From Chimonanthus salicifolius (Eukaryota; Streptophyta; Magnoliopsida; Laurales; Calycanthaceae): a DNA stretch of 64,000 nt. The notes under the pieces were generated by a model. That model searched no databases, was not told the DNA's origin, and saw nothing but the letters and a program-made list of their open reading frames with translations. The stretch spans positions 6,911,542 through 6,975,541 of the forward strand of contig CM023534.1 of assembly GCA_013350335.1 (NCBI GenBank). Reading direction: 5' to 3'. Shown here one piece after another: positions 1-14,300 of this stretch (position 1 is its first letter; the number at the start of each line of letters is the position of its first letter). Both the position numbers and the translations under genes were made by a program.

Positions 1-1430
1 GTCACCTTTGAGTAGGGGTGACCCTTGAACTGGGATTACCCTTATCTTGTTTGGTAATTGCAGTGGTAAAGTAAAAGCTTACCCTAAAGGTAAAAGATCT
101 TGTTTAATAACTACAGGCAAGGGTAACCTCATATATTAATATTTTTTGAATTTTTTTATAAAACATAATTTGTAAATAATATTCATGAAGTAAATTCTAA
201 TAATATAACTTATAATAATATTATCTATTTTTTATAAATTATTTTTCATAATTATAATTTAAAATGAACACTTACATTCTAACATTAAAAAAATAAATAA
301 AGATTTTTTTTGATATTATTATTTTAAATTCCAATGAATGAACAAAAAATATCAACATATCTCTTCATAAAAAATTATAATTATAATTTTTTTATATTAT
401 ATGAATTTAATAAAAATATTAATTATCATAAAATTGTTAATATGTCAAGTTACCCATGCTTACAGTTACCCCTACTCAAGGGTAACCCCTGCAAAATTTA
501 CCCCTCATCCAACTGCATCACGTTGAAAATATTGACAAATTTTTAAAACAAACAATCAACAAAGTAAATTCCTAATTACCTCAAAAGAGATTACCATGAA
601 CCTCAAACTCTTTTGGAGTTTCGAGACCTTTTCGAAATTGAAAATCACTCCTTAAAAATAGGACACTTTGACAATTATGTTTCATAAATTTTTATTTTTA
701 CTTTTTATATTATATGAATTAAATAAAAATTATTAATTTTTATAAAATTGTTAGGTCAGATTACCCCTACTCAAGGGTAACCTTAGGTAACCCCGTAAAA
801 TTCACCCCTCATCCAAATGTATCATGTTGAAAATATTAACACATTTTTAAAATAAACTTCTAAGAGAATAAATTGTTAATTACTCCAAAAGAGATTATGA
901 TGAACCTCAAAGTCTTTCGGAGTTTCGAAACCTTATCGAAATTTCGACAAATCACTCCTTAAAAATAGGATATTTTGACAATTATATTTCATAAAACTTT
1001 CTTTTTATTATTTAAACTAGATAGATTTTATAAAAAATATTAATTCTCATAAAATTGTTAATATATCAGTTTATCTCTACTTACAGTTACCCCTACTCAA
1101 GGGTAATTCCTATAAAATTTACCCCTCATCCAAATGCGTCATATTGAAAATGTTGACACATTTTTAAAATAAATTTCAAACAAAATTAAATTTTTAATTA
1201 CTTGAAATATATTATTTTTTTAATTATATAATATATATTTTTTTAAATATTTTAATTTTAATATATTTAATTGATAAAGAGAAGAAGGCAAGGGATATTT
1301 TGAATACCCCAATCTCTAAAGGGATACTTAAAAATGAGATGAGAAACGTAAATATTTAAATTTTTACCCTTTTGTCATCAAACGAGGATAAGAAAGGATA
1401 TTACACTCTCTTACCCCATCCAAAGGCAGC
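1..1430. repeat. Diverged ~300-bp repeat block at the left edge
   Basis: A core beginning TTACCCCTACTCAAGGGTAA occurs near 466, 761 and 1087, so spacing is about 295 and 326 bp. Each core is followed by a related stretch (TTACCCCTCATCCAA, then TTGAAAAT.TTGACA) and, in the first two copies, by a matching segment with AAGAGATTA and CTCCTTAAAAATAGGA. An inverted copy of the core (TTTGAGTAGGGGTGACCC) lies at 7-24. The whole stretch is AT-rich with no coding potential. It probably continues left of the window. A transposon end or degenerate satellite are both possible; I cannot assign a class. Confidence 0.6.
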
Positions 1431-1689
1431 ACCATAGTCCCCCTCCTGCTATTAGCATGCGTACTTCACATTTTCATGTGCTCTCTTTACGTCTTTTGCA
1501 TGTTTATTGTACATTCCACGTGCAACTTCCATGACCTATTAACTCACCAGTGGCCCATGCCAAACCTGTGTCACACATCTGAGAGTCCAGTCAAATCATA
1601 TCACATGCCTAAGCACCCATCAACTGTTGACTCTATTATTATTAATTTATATTTAGGTACGGTGTCTAAGCATCACAGATAATTAGTCT

Positions 1690-1870
1690 CTCAAGATGTA
1701 TGAAAATTCTCTCAATCTGCAAAGTGCAAACTCTCCTGTAGTTTGTGAAAATCACCCAATCCATAAATATCGAATAAGTCTGCGAAAAGTAACCCTTTAT
1801 TAAAATTACTAGAGATTGAACCCAAGACTTATCCTGAAATCTTGTGACTCATGCGATAAACCAATCCTTT
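1690..1870 (-). repeat. SINE-like relic, antisense
   Basis: The segment shares a skeleton with several other places in the window (3850-3990, 18980-19145, 21530-21670, 24400-24540): TCTCTCAAT..., then AGTAACCCT, then GATTGAACCCAAGACTT. Read on the minus strand, the last part resembles a Pol III B box (GGTTCAAT). Divergence is high and no terminal duplication is visible. Confidence 0.35.
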
Positions 1871-2802
1871 GAAGTTCCTATTGTTATTATTATTGTATAA
1901 AATTAAGTGGGGTAATGTCATACCGATGCATCACTCAAGTGAAAAAAAATCGTTGATGAATTATTTTTTAGAAATTTTTTTGTCATACTAAATAATAAAA
2001 ATTAATATGTCTAGAAATTTATAGCTTTCAGTTTCTATACAAATAAGAATTATCAAGGAATTTTTTTTTCATAAAAATTGTTTTGCACAAATATGACAGA
2101 ACTTTACTTTGTTTTGAGTGTCGATTGAGTTAATTAAATCTTTCAAATTTTAAGTGAGTCATGTACCTATGCCATTCTTCATCATCAATCCAATAAAAAA
2201 AAAATATCTGAAATAAATGACAAACATAACGTTCAATTTATAAACCCTTTAAAATAATAATCATCATTATTATAATATAATGATCACACTTGTCTATGTC
2301 CTTATTGCATTCTTTATTACTTTTTATTTGTATTTTAATATAAAAAATTAATTTTCATTACACTAAGACGCAGTAATGAATGCATCTTGTCATCAAGGCA
2401 TACCTGCAACTTGCCATCCCTCATTAAGGCTCAAACTCACTCTAATGTGTCTTAGGCACGCCTTTCACTATTATAATATATGTCAGAATAAATAATTATA
2501 CTTTTATGCTATCAAAAAGAAAAAAAACAATCACATGAAACCCACTTATCGAATTCAACTAAGTTGTCTAAATCTTGTCTCAATTTTTCAAAAAAAAAAA
2601 AAAATTCATTAAATTCTTTTTTATTTTAAGCTCATCTAACACAAAATATCATTTTTTTTATTTTCAAATTTATCATTATTACAGCAGATGAAATTTCAGA
2701 TAAAATGAAAATTTTCAGTTCATCTTAGCCAAAATTTTATAGCATTTAAGAAATTGTGGTCAATTTTATTTTTTATTTCAATAAAAAATTAAATTTTGGT
2801 GT

Positions 2803-2956
2803 AGTTTAACTGGTTGGCTCTCGTTTCAAGAAGTGGGAGGTTGCAGCTTCGAGCCCCTGTGACCTAAACTTAGTGTGTCCTAAGGGTAGTGGACTCATCC
2901 GTTAGATTTTTAGTAGAACTGTATCTGAGTTTTTCACATGTTAATAAAAAAAAAAA
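2803..2956 (+). mobile_element. tRNA-derived SINE
   Basis: The head reads GTGTAGTTTAACTGGTTGG (A-box-like), followed about 35 bp later by GCTTCGAGCCCC, a good B box. The body (GTGTCCTAAGGGTAGTGGAC, then GAGTTTTTCACATGTTAAT) resembles plant Au-type SINEs. The element ends in a run of A's at about 2946-2960. Direct repeats at the ends are not clear. It is not a functional tRNA, because no acceptor stem can form. Confidence 0.6.
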
Positions 2957-3849
2957 AAAATTTTAACGCAAAAATTATCCTCAAAGTCTCAAATTAAAAT
3001 TATCGCTATAAGTTGGATATAATTTTTAAATAAAAAGAAATGATTAGACGAATGTATCACACTTGAACACTGGATGAATCCATTCCAATTTTTGAGCTAC
3101 ACCAACATTATGGTGATTAGAGATTAGGATCCCATGTTTTAAATTTAAATATGGTCCACTCTTCTGTTTCTTCTGTGTTCTTCCTACATCTTCTTCATTG
3201 CCTGATTACTATTATCCATTGAGGTAAGATCCTTTTTCTTTAGAAGGATGAGTCTATTTTCCTCTTGATTTGTTTATGAGCACATGTAAATGAGGAGTTT
3301 ATTGATTTCTAACTCGACTGGTCTTGAATTAAAAATCATCAATTACTTTTTTTTTAATATTGATTTTAATATATTTACCTGACGATGTATTTAAAAAATT
3401 TAAGTTATTAATTACATTTCTCATAGTAATGCTGTATATGAATAAGAATACCACTTTCTTTTATTTTTATTAAAAAAATATGCTTTTTTAAAAAAAAAAA
3501 ATTCATGTATAGTGGGACAGATAATTCATCTAAAGCTTCAGACCAATTTGGTCAAAGCCAACTCCCCCCATTACTAGCCCTATGTTTTGAATAGAACTAA
3601 CTTTACTCAAAGGCTAAATCTATTCATCTATCTTGTTTAAAGCAAACAAAATAAAATTAAAAATAAATTTGTTACACTGTAAATGTGACATTCATCATTC
3701 TTTCTTAGAACGATGGAAGTGGTTTAATAAATTTGTCAATGGTATATTTCTTGTATCATATTGTCAAGATTAGAGGATTAAAGTAGATAATTTTTTTTAA
3801 GACCAAGGTGATGTGGCTTTTTAAAATTTAAAGTACTTGACTGATTACT

Positions 3850-3990
3850 GGGACATATGCAAATCTCTCCATTTACATACACTGAATAATATCATGGAAA
3901 GTAACCCTCTTGTACGGAGAATAATTTGAAGTTTGAACTCAAGACTTCTCACATCTCAAATGAGTTTGTGCCACTAACTCTCACAGTTTG
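3850..3990 (-). repeat. SINE-like relic, antisense
   Basis: It contains CATATGCAAATCTCTCCATT, GAAAGTAACCCTCTTG, TTTGAACTCAAGACTTCTC and ATGAGTTTGTGCCACTAACTC in order. This is the same skeleton as the other relics of the family in this window. The minus strand would carry the Pol III-type B box. Confidence 0.4.
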
Positions 3991-5010
3991 GAAATGCCAA
4001 GAGAGTCATTGACTCATGAGGTAAAAGTTTCTGACATTAGACAAGTTTATTGGTGGCATCAAAACACATTTATATAAATTTAATACGACTCTAAAAAACA
4101 TTAATATTCATGAGAAAACTCAAAAATTTTAGATTATTGCTATAAAATAATTGCATGAGTTGTTGTCCATTATAATTTTTTAGCATTAAGAAAAAATAAA
4201 AACAACAATTTAGACATTAAATATCCTCCATCTTTCGTAGGGTAAGAGTAAACTTGATTTCCTTTTATATTTAAATTATTTACTTTCGTGGCCAATCAAT
4301 TCCATTTAATGGTATATTTCTTGTTCAAAATAAAGTGAAGAATATTAAAAGTTGCAATTCTATCTCTTTATATTATTTATAGGAATCATATACATGTAGA
4401 AGTATAAAAATTCTTTAAATTGAAAATTATATATATTATTGAAAAGAATAGTATTAGAGTATGTGATCGTATAAAGCCTTCTCATGAGTATAAAACTATT
4501 TCAGTGTGCATCTGTTTTTCTAACTGTGATAATGATTGGAATGACGTGTTAGCATTGTTGAGAGGTGGCCCATTAGAGATGTAGCTCACCATCTTTCGCC
4601 ACGTGTACGGGTGAGATGCAGTCGTGGAACATCCAATATGGGAAAAGCACTACATGCTGAGAATGGGTGAGAGTTCCCTCTTGTGCTCTACTACTCTCGC
4701 TCTCAGTCTCCTCTCTGCAACAAAACGTCCAAAACTACTCTATTTCTCATATTTTTTTTATTATCTCCACTGATTTTTATGGTCGTATCCTTTTGTATTT
4801 GGATGATTGGTTTGTATAAGAAAACGCAGATAATAAAAATCTCTCACACGCCTCTCTTCTTTTCCGTTATTTTTTCACTGGTCAGAGATCCTTTTGCACC
4901 TGTCTCTTCTCTTCTCTTCTCTCTTTGAGCAGAGTCGTGAGATCCAGGGGCAATTGCATTTGCATAAGATCGATGAAGTATAGCTTTTCCTTCGGTTTTA
5001 TTTTTTCGGG

Positions 5011-5305
5011 TTGAAGAATCACATCCTCTTCTACCCAAAGAACCCAGCAAAGCCCACTTCTTTTCTTCAGCAGCGGCTTCGTTTCCGATCCACTAGACAC
5101 CGGAACGAAGACCATATTTGACCTTATCCTCATTTTCCATCTGGGTTTTTTTTTGGATTGAAGAATCATATCCTCTCATACTCAAAAAACCCAGCAAAGC
5201 TCACTGTTTTCTTTCTTTCTTTAACAGAGGCCTTCTTATCTATCCATTAGACGGAGGAAGAATATTCTTCATTGATTTTCTCCTCCTTTCCCATCTGGGT
5301 TCTCG
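5011..5305 (+). repeat. Tandem duplication in the KAS II leader/promoter
   Basis: Two diverged copies of a ~147-bp unit start at 5011 and 5158. Both begin TTGAAGAATCA, continue through ATCCTCT and AACCCAGCAAAGC and end in TTTCCATCTGGGTT or TTCCCATCTGGGTT. They lie directly upstream of the KAS II start codon at 5349, so they are probably transcribed as 5' leader or are proximal promoter. No ATG-initiated frame in them looks like a protein. Confidence 0.75.
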
Positions 5306-5348
5306 TTTTTGAAGGTTTTTGGGAACTGGGTCTTCTTCTTCTTCGTCA

Positions 5349-8300
5349 ATGGTGGTCTCTACTGTTGCTTCTCCTCTCTGCACATGGCTCGTAGCAGCCT
5401 GCATGTCTGTCGCCTATGAAAAGGATTCCTCTATGAGAGTTTCCAGCTCTTCTCCTTCAAAGAGGCGGAGCAGGTGGGCGAAGAGACATAGCATTATTCC
5501 AAAGGGAAGTAGAGGAGAGGAGATCCCAAAGGGTCTGATCTCGGCATTCTGTGGATCCAGCATTCAGGGGCTGATGAGTTCTTGCCTGGCTTTCGAACCA
5601 TGTGAGGAGTACTGCAGTTCGAAGGGAATGTCATTATCTCCATCTTCCTTCTTTGGTGAATCCAGTTTTTCATTGTTCCGCACAAAGGTGGGAACAACCC
5701 GCCGGCAGCGGCGATTGAATCGTGCTGCTGCAGGTAATTTTATTAAGAGTTGGTATAATTTATCAGTGGGATGATGCCCTTTTGGGATTTAGTAGTGTTT
5801 TTCAAAGTTCAGTAATTTTAATTTATGTCGTTTATTTTTCATTTAATTGATTCTTTTGCGTGTTTATCTGTTTATTTATGGTCTAAATTTCAAGATTCAA
5901 TTAAGCTCGTTTTTTATTGTTTAGTGATTCTTATCATGTTGTTAATCATAGTTATCATTGAACTTGAAGTGGTGTAGCAAGGAGATGATCAAATGCATAA
6001 AATGCTTCATTTTACCAAATAATGTATATATAGAAGCATCAACAGATTTGAGAATGAGAAACAAAAGACTTAGGCTCTGTTTGGATTTAAAAGTGGAGAG
6101 TAGTTTCATGGAAAATAACATTTTTTTTTTCCAAAAACTGTTGAACTCATTTGTTGTTTCCTTCCATGCATCCAAATGGAGTATGGGTTTTGAGAAGGGA
6201 AACGAGTTTTCAGGTATCGATAATTTTGTGGTAGACAGATTTGAGACAACACATGTCATCTGTGCACTCAGTTGAAATTTACAGAAGAGTCAGTTTTTGT
6301 TCTTGTTTTTCTTCTTATGACTGAGTTGTACAAAGTCTTAATATTTTTTTGGTATCTGGGTCTTGACTTTTTCTGTTAGCAGAACTGAGTTTGAACAAGT
6401 TTTGTACATCATCTACCATTTCAGCTTGTCCATCCATCTAGGGTTGGTAATATGTTATCTGCTTCTCCACTTGTTCGTATTTAGGGGTGAAACGCGGGTG
6501 GGTTGGGCTGGGTTCTACTTAACCAAGCTCAACCCACATCATGCATGGCTGAGCCCAGCTTGACCCATCGGACTGTACAACCCAAGGATCATGACCCAGC
6601 TCAGCCCTAGTCTAGCACAACAGCCTGACCTGATCCAACTCTAGCTCAAAGTCCTAGCATGGGCCAAATAGTTTGGATTGGTATAGTTCTTTTTTGATAA
6701 GCATATAATTTGTTTTTAAATAATACTTCCATACATTTAATATCCTAAAAAAATGACAGGCTTCAACCCAGGTCTATTGATCTAGTATTGAACATCTATT
6801 TTGTATGTATATGGGTGGGTGAGAGAACAATACTTGGGGTTTAGTAAGTCAGGGTGGGCCGGTTTTTAAAAGCTAAACCTAATCCAACCCGAATTTAAGT
6901 TGGGTTTTTCCATCTCAACCCTAAGATCAAAGTCCTAACATTTTTTTTCAAGTTGGGTCATGCAGGTCGGATAAAAATCCAACTCAAGTTTCATTCCTAT
7001 TCTGTATTTTAGTTGACATCCTAATATGTTACTTCTAACTGCATCATGGCAACTTCTCACTTTCCTCCTCCTTCCTATGGTACTTTGAAACCATTGAGAG
7101 GACATTTAAAGCATCCAATGAATGAGATACTCAAAGGTACAAGCAATCCAAGGTTGAATTATAGATGTTGATGCAAAAGATTAGGTTTTTTAGAGGCATT
7201 AGAAAACCAATTTGGGCCCAAAAGATGGATACTTATAGCCACTGATACAAGATGGCTCCAAAAGATGATAACTTTACTCTCCATCCTTTTTGTATGCATT
7301 TCAAGTTCCTGTGAAACAACTTATGATCCGTCATGACTTTTAAAGTGTCAATTTTATAAAACCATCAAGAGTTATCGACTATGCTATTGTTTATCTGCAA
7401 GTTGGACAAGTTTAAAACTTGATAAAGCATTTATTATTTATTTATTTTTGATAGTCTGGATAACATGTAAATTCACCGAATCATGAATCCTGCTCATTGA
7501 AATTTCGATTCTCATTTTCTTAGACTTACAATTTAGTAGCATCTAGTTCACACAACATACTGTCAAGTTTTTCTTTCTAAGCAAGGAGATATGGAAGCCA
7601 AAGAGATGGATACCCTTTCAATGCTTTCATCTTCTTATTCCAAATACTGGGTTGGTTTACTTAATTGTTACTCATGACTGTAGGAAAAACTATGAATGTA
7701 GCTGTTGAACCTGTGAGGGAAGTCACAAAGAAGAAGCCTCTTACAAAGCAGAGAAGGGTGGTTGTGACAGGATTAGGTGTGGTGACACCTTTAGGTCATG
7801 AACCTGATGTATTCTATAATAATCTCCTTGAAGGTCTTAGTGGCATCGGTGAAATTGAAGCATTTGACTGTTCCAGTTTTCCAACGGTACGTTTCTTCAC
7901 ATTTTTCTTTCACTTATATGAATTTAGGGTGATTTGGAATTTTGGATGTATGTAAATACAATTTGTTTTGATGCTTTTGGCAAAAGGATTATTATCCTTC
8001 TTCTTTTTTTTTTTTTCAAAAAATAAATAAATAAAGAGAAAAGAATATGAGGATGTTTATTAATTGTCCTAGAATTGAGCTGTGTCAATACTCTTGGCAG
8101 AAGGATGCTTATCCATAATCCATATCCTCATGTCAAACTGTGATGAAAATGAAAACCAAATTAGGTGGAATACTATCTTTCAACCTTTTTCTCCCAAACT
8201 CATAATCTATCTCAATGTCAACTTTGATTTGGTGTGAGGAAAAGTTGAAGCTCTCCACCTAATGTGATATCTGGTGTCCTTGCTTCCAAATTCACAAAAT

Positions 8301-11300
8301 TGATTTGAATTCTGGATATCAGAAAGGTATCTATGATTTCAGAATATGAGATTTTGGGGTTTGTTGATAGTAGAAAGGGAAGAAGGAAGGAAGAAGAAGC
8401 GCATGACTTGTTTTAGTATTTTGACTAACAGAATTATAATTACAATCCTAAACAATGATATTTATAAATATAATAGGGTTATAGAATATACTGTAGAATG
8501 CACCATACAAGGTGTCAACTGGGTATTTTAGAATGTGAGTACATCCAAACACACATTAAAGAAAGCATGTTGTTTGATACTTAGGAGTGATAATGAGCAG
8601 GCCACTGTTGTTGTATTTGATAGGTTGTAAGAATTCTTGCAATTCCTGATTCTGGACTTTTCTGTAGCGAATTGCCGGGGAAATCAAATCTTTCTCATCA
8701 GATGGATGGGTTGCTCCAAAGCTCTCCAAGCGCATGGACAAATTCATGCTTTATTTACTGACTGCGGGCAAGAAAGCATTGGCTGATGCTGGGATCACGG
8801 ATGAGGTCATGAATGAATTAGATAAATCAAAATGTGGGGTTCTCATTGGCTCTGCAATGGGTGGAATGAAGGTATTTCATTTCTTTAAGTGCCAATTTCA
8901 ATGCTGACGGCAGATGTTGTGAAAAATATTTTGGGATTTTGATGCTTATGATACTTCTTGCACCTGTTTCCAGTACCCAATGATTTTAAGTTGCTTAAAT
9001 GGACATTTCATATTTATTTTGGAGTATATTGCAATAGATGCTGAACTGCAAATGGTTGAAATATTTTGGTGGAATGGATGGTTATCTTCATGGTTATGCT
9101 TTTCTGTTGCTCTGGTATTAGGACCCACATTAGCAGATATTGTTTTTTGATGCCTCCCCTTTGCAAATCCTTCTCAATACCAATTTTGTGTTTGTTTCAG
9201 TTGGAATGTTTGGAAAAGATTACACCATTCCTTGCTGACTCAAATGGGCAGAACATATAACCATCCATTTTGTCAATATACAGGAGTTGGAGTACATTTC
9301 AAACATGAAAGATGGGTTTTATTCATGAGAAAATAACCCTTTTCTTGCATGTCCATTTCACTTACACTCTTGTATGACTTGGTTTATGCTTTGGAACAGG
9401 TTTTTAATGATGCAATAGAAGCTTTAAGAGTCTCTTATAGGAAAATGAATCCCTTCTGTGTACCTTTTGCTACTACCAATATGGGATCTGCAATGCTTGC
9501 AATGGATCTGGTAAGCTAATTAACTGTTTGAATAATAAGAGTTGCTTAAAAGTTGGAGCCAATTTTAATTTTATGTTTCAATATTTGTTTATTGAAAGTT
9601 TTTAAATGCCTGAAATACAGGGATGGATGGGCCCAAACTATTCTATTTCAACAGCTTGTGCAACTAGCAATTTTTGTATATCGAATGCTGCAAACCATAT
9701 TATAAGAGGTGAAGCTGTAAGTAGCTCTCCTTCCATCAGGACCCAGCAGTTTAAAAGTACAGTTTATTTCAATCCAAAAAGACAAAGCAATGACTTTTTA
9801 TCAACCAATTTATGCCAAAGGGCTTTGCTTTTATGCAACAACAGTGGTGGTTATGTTATTTAAAATTAGGAGTGTGAGAGAACAAATTGGATTGTGTTTT
9901 ATAGAAGTGTTTATTTTAAGATTAAAAAGGTTACTGCATGGGGTGTTTTTTCTTCGAAAACAGTGTCTATGTTCTATTGCTTATTTACTTGTGTTACTGA
10001 TCACCTAAGTTGCATGGACATGGGGTATGTGTCTGAAGCTGACATGGTTATAAGGTGTCCCTTCCAGCAAATCACAAAATATAGGATTCTTGGCTTCAAC
10101 ATAATTTGTATTATTTTAAAATAAAATAAAATGTATCATTCAGAAAAATGTCAAAATGATAATAATACAGTTAATGTATAAATTTACTCAAGTAATAATC
10201 ATTTCAAGATTTTATTAGAGACTTCAAAACAAGAAAAGTTATGATAATATCCTATCACCATCCTAAGCAATTTTAAGTTAGCACTAGAAGAATCCATGAA
10301 GAACTTGACATTAAGATGTATCAGGCACCAGTATATCGTTAATTAAAAAAAATCCATATAAGATATCTTCTTACTCAACATGGGTACAGTGACTGTTACT
10401 ATTACAATCACAGTTATGTTTTTTTTATTGCCTCTAAAAATAGCTATTTAATGCATGGTTGCTTTCAGGATGTTATGCTTTGTGGTGGGTCTGATGCGGC
10501 AATCATACCTATCGGTATTTATGCATTTTTATTGCTAGAAGTGATTCTTTGTTCTTCAACGTCATGGATGGTTATTTGCTTCATCTCATCTTGCAGCAGC
10601 AAGTCTTTTGAGTTTCTCGCTGATTATTCTGTTTCTTTGCATCTATGTGTAGGATTAGGTGGTTTTGTCGCATGCAGAGCACTTTCGCAAAGAAATGATG
10701 ATCCAACCAAAGCTTCACGTCCATGGGATGTTGTATGTATTGATTACATTGTTTCTATTTTATTGGTTTAAGACCATAAAAAAACAGTTCAAATTCTGGT
10801 AGGAGATTTTCATCAGATCAGGTTGGCATAGGGTATTACCTTGAAAGCCCCTATGAAGGCCCACTTTTGCCCATGATGATGGGCCTGTTAGAAAGGTCTA
10901 TGCTTGAATATGTGGGCCACTAAAAATTAATCAATGAAGCGATGATTTTAAAGGCCATAAAGGTTTAGGTTTTAAAAAAAGAATTAAAGCTCTCAAAATA
11001 GGGAAGCTTAAAAAATATGATTTTTGGCTGGCCATGTGTTCAAATGTAGACCTTTTAATATATCATGCTTGTGGGGCCTGTGTTGCCATGTTTGTTAATT
11101 TTTGGCAAGCAACTCCACCTTTCGTAGAAGTTGTTTTTGTAGTTCTGTTGCTATAAAAGACAACATGAAGACAGAGTTGTCGGAGGCCAACAGAAGACTG
11201 AATCTCCCTCAATTTAGGATGAAATATCATAGTGAGGCAGTTTGTGGTTTTAAATATCTGTATTCAGGGATACATATTTAACTAGAGATGCATTTATGTG

Positions 11301-14300
11301 GTTGACAGCATCGTGATGGATTTGTTATCGGGGAAGGAGCTGGTGTTTTACTATTGGAGGAATTGGATCATGCAAAGGTTTGTCTTTATTATTATTTGCT
11401 ATAGATCTCTTTTCTTCTTATATTGTTCTCTTTCCCTAAATCAGAGATTCTTTTTTTTTTTTTAATCAGTAATTATCATCTTTAATGGGTAGAAATGTAC
11501 ACAAGGTGCACAAAATAAAAGAAACTATTACTGTATATTGTATAAGAAATATATTACTACAATATCTTTTCCCCTAAGAGACGTCTTGCACGAGTGAGAC
11601 ATGAGGGCCCACCTCACCCTCACTCTATCCAAGAAAAGAAACCCAACTTGCTCCCATTTGGAGTTGCAATCACTGTTGGATTGGAATACGAGGTGTTTTT
11701 TTTTTTTTTTTGAAACATTCACAAATTATTATGAAAGAAAAGAAAGTACAATAGAAGGTACAAGAGAACCAACAAACTCCACAATGAGAACGCATAAAAA
11801 ATCCAAATAACCCCAGGCTTTGAGACTATACAAAAGAACCCCCCTAATGATATCAACAAAATTCCACAATAGCCTGATCCCTATCCTCCCCAAGTTTAGC
11901 TAGAAAATGAGCTACTTCGTTGGCTGCTTGCCTCTCATGGTTGAAAGAAACATCCATCGTTGAACAACAATCTCTAATTTCTCTAACCACAATAATCAAT
12001 TTCTAAGGGGGCTTTTTTTACCACCCACCCATTTGATAGCATTCACCAAGTCCCCTTAAACAAGCCTCCCAAGATCGTGACTAGCCTGAAGGGTCAAGGC
12101 CTTCCTAATCCTCACAAGTTTTCCCTCGTTTGAATCTCTAATACCCACCGCTTTCTAAAAGAAGACAATAGTTTCACCCATCTCGTTTTGCACCACACCT
12201 CCAATCCTTGCTGATCCTAGCTCTTTTTTTTTTTTTCTGAAGACAATTTATTGAAAGGCAAAAAGGATACAAACTTCAGAGGAGAATCCTCGACAAAAAA
12301 CTAACAAGAGAATCAAGCCCCAAAATAGGGAGAATGCCCCAAGACCTCTTAAAAAAAAAAGGAACAGCATCAGGCCTATTTTTTCAACCAGTAAGATTTT
12401 TTGGTTTCTGCCCACCTGGAGAGAGAGGCTGCCAAAAGAGGGAATTGGCACATGTCCAATAATAGAGATATCGAGTAGGGTTAAAAAGTGGCATGCACCT
12501 TATTTTGGTCTTCTAATATCTTGTTGGGATTGTACAGAGAAGGGGAGCAAACATCTATGCAGAGTTTCTTGGTGGAAGCTTCACTTGTGATGCTTATCAC
12601 ATGACTGAGCCTCATCCTGATGGTATAGATACATAGATTTGATATAGATATGTTTTTCTCTCTTTATCTTTAGTGGTTGCTGCAAATTCATGAGGTATTA
12701 ATGCAAATATTTGCTGTTAGTGGAAGAGTATAAAGGATATTGCTCATTTTCCAAAACTCAAAATTATTAGGAAATCACCATGTAACTTAATGAAAACAAG
12801 AATGTAAAGAATAGTGTGTGTTTGTGTGTGCGCGCGTGCTATTTGCACCAAAGTTTGGTGTAAATAGCCCGATGATATCATTTAAGTCTGCATGGATGTT
12901 TGGGTTTGAAAGACCTTGGCTTGTATGGTATCTATAAATTTCATCTTGAATGGATAAGAGAAGAATGTTTTTAATGCCCTCAAAATTTTACATTTATCAA
13001 AGGTGGAAATTTATCGGGTTAGATTAATGGGCTTTAAATGTTAAAATGGTGTCATTGGATATAGGTGCAATTCTTGGGGGTGGGGGAGAATGGATCTATT
13101 TGGTCCACTATGGGCCCAACAATCCAAAGTTTGTACCAAATTTCATGCAAACTAGTTTGTGGGTGAATATTAGAATTATGATCTCCCGGGTGATGTCGCT
13201 TGGGGAGATCCTTAACTGTTGACGTGGTTTCTATGATGAATCCAACAACCCTCAATGATTCCACTTTTCCTTGATTAGACCGGATAGCTTCTGAACAACC
13301 ATGTGCCTTAGAGAAGGCTTTTCATTGCCTTTCCTCTCCCTTCTCTCTCCTTTGCAAAAGGCCAGAAATGCAGAGAAATGTCCTCACCCTACTGCCATCT
13401 GATGTTGAAGTTTTCCCATAATTCATGAAATCAATGTATTGACGAAGTTAAATCGATTCAAAATCATAGGAATGTTGCTGTAGAGGTTTTTTTTTCTTTA
13501 TTATTTTATTATTTGAGCCATTTAAAACCTTTTTAAAAATCTATTCAACCTATTTTTTATTTTGCTAAAGTTGAATTTTTGAAAAAAAAATCATGAAAGT
13601 TTCATTTACTGATTTTGAAAAACCCTATTTCACATTTTAAAAATCAGTTTTCGATAAAATCAATTTCATAAAACTCATTTTTGGGACCAATGGTAGGTGT
13701 CCATGTCATTTACATGAGTGCTATTTCCTTTTTTAAGGTAACTTTTCAAGTACCTTGTCCTTTTGTGTGATTTGGAATAGGGTGTTGACTACATAGGCAT
13801 AATTGAATGGTAGAATGTCAAGAATAGTTTATGATCAAGATATCTAGAGTTTTTTTTGGTGTGCCGAATTTGTCAAATATTTCAATGTTGCCAAAACCTT
13901 TCACAAAAGAATAATTTTATAGATGGGAAGTTATCAATGAAACAACTGGGGCACACAAGTAGCACCAAATGCAACTCTAAGGGGTTAACATGATGGTCAA
14001 TTCCCACCCTTGTTTGTGGGAGGTCTTGGGATCAAGCCCCCCTCAATACAAAAAAGGGCCACTCCCCTTAGTTCTGTCCCTGACGTGTGCGGATTGGGAG
14101 GTATACACATGCTCCAAGGATTAGTCAGGTGGGACGCTTGGATAACTTGGTCTTAAAAAAAAGGAGCACCCAAATGCCCAAAGAAAGCAAAAGTAAACAA
14201 ATACAGCCCAATAACAATGACAAGAAACAAATCACACCCAAATTCTTGGAATATTCAAAATTCTTTGTTTTTGAAAAATGAACTTTCATTATTCAAAAAG

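Larger units (their letters stand above)
1431..4680. other. Gene-free AT-rich stretch upstream of KAS II
   Basis: No open frame with family resemblance is visible on either strand. The stretch holds a SINE at about 2803-2956 and two weak antisense SINE-like relics (about 1690-1870 and 3850-3990). The right end, from about 4560, becomes less AT-rich and contains a CCACGTGT G-box-like site near 4601. It is the probable distal promoter of the KAS II gene. Confidence 0.5.

Noticed and set aside
2803..2870. Possible tRNA gene
   Set aside because: A and B boxes are present but no cloverleaf closes; body and A-tail show a SINE.
5319..5348. Upstream extension of the KAS II first exon
   Set aside because: The frame is open to 5319 but has no ATG before 5349; the encoded run of serines comes from a TCTTCTTCT leader repeat.
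5958..6275. Overlapping 105-codon frames on both strands in KAS II intron 1
   Set aside because: Neither resembles a known protein, and the exon 1 to exon 2 join is clear without them.
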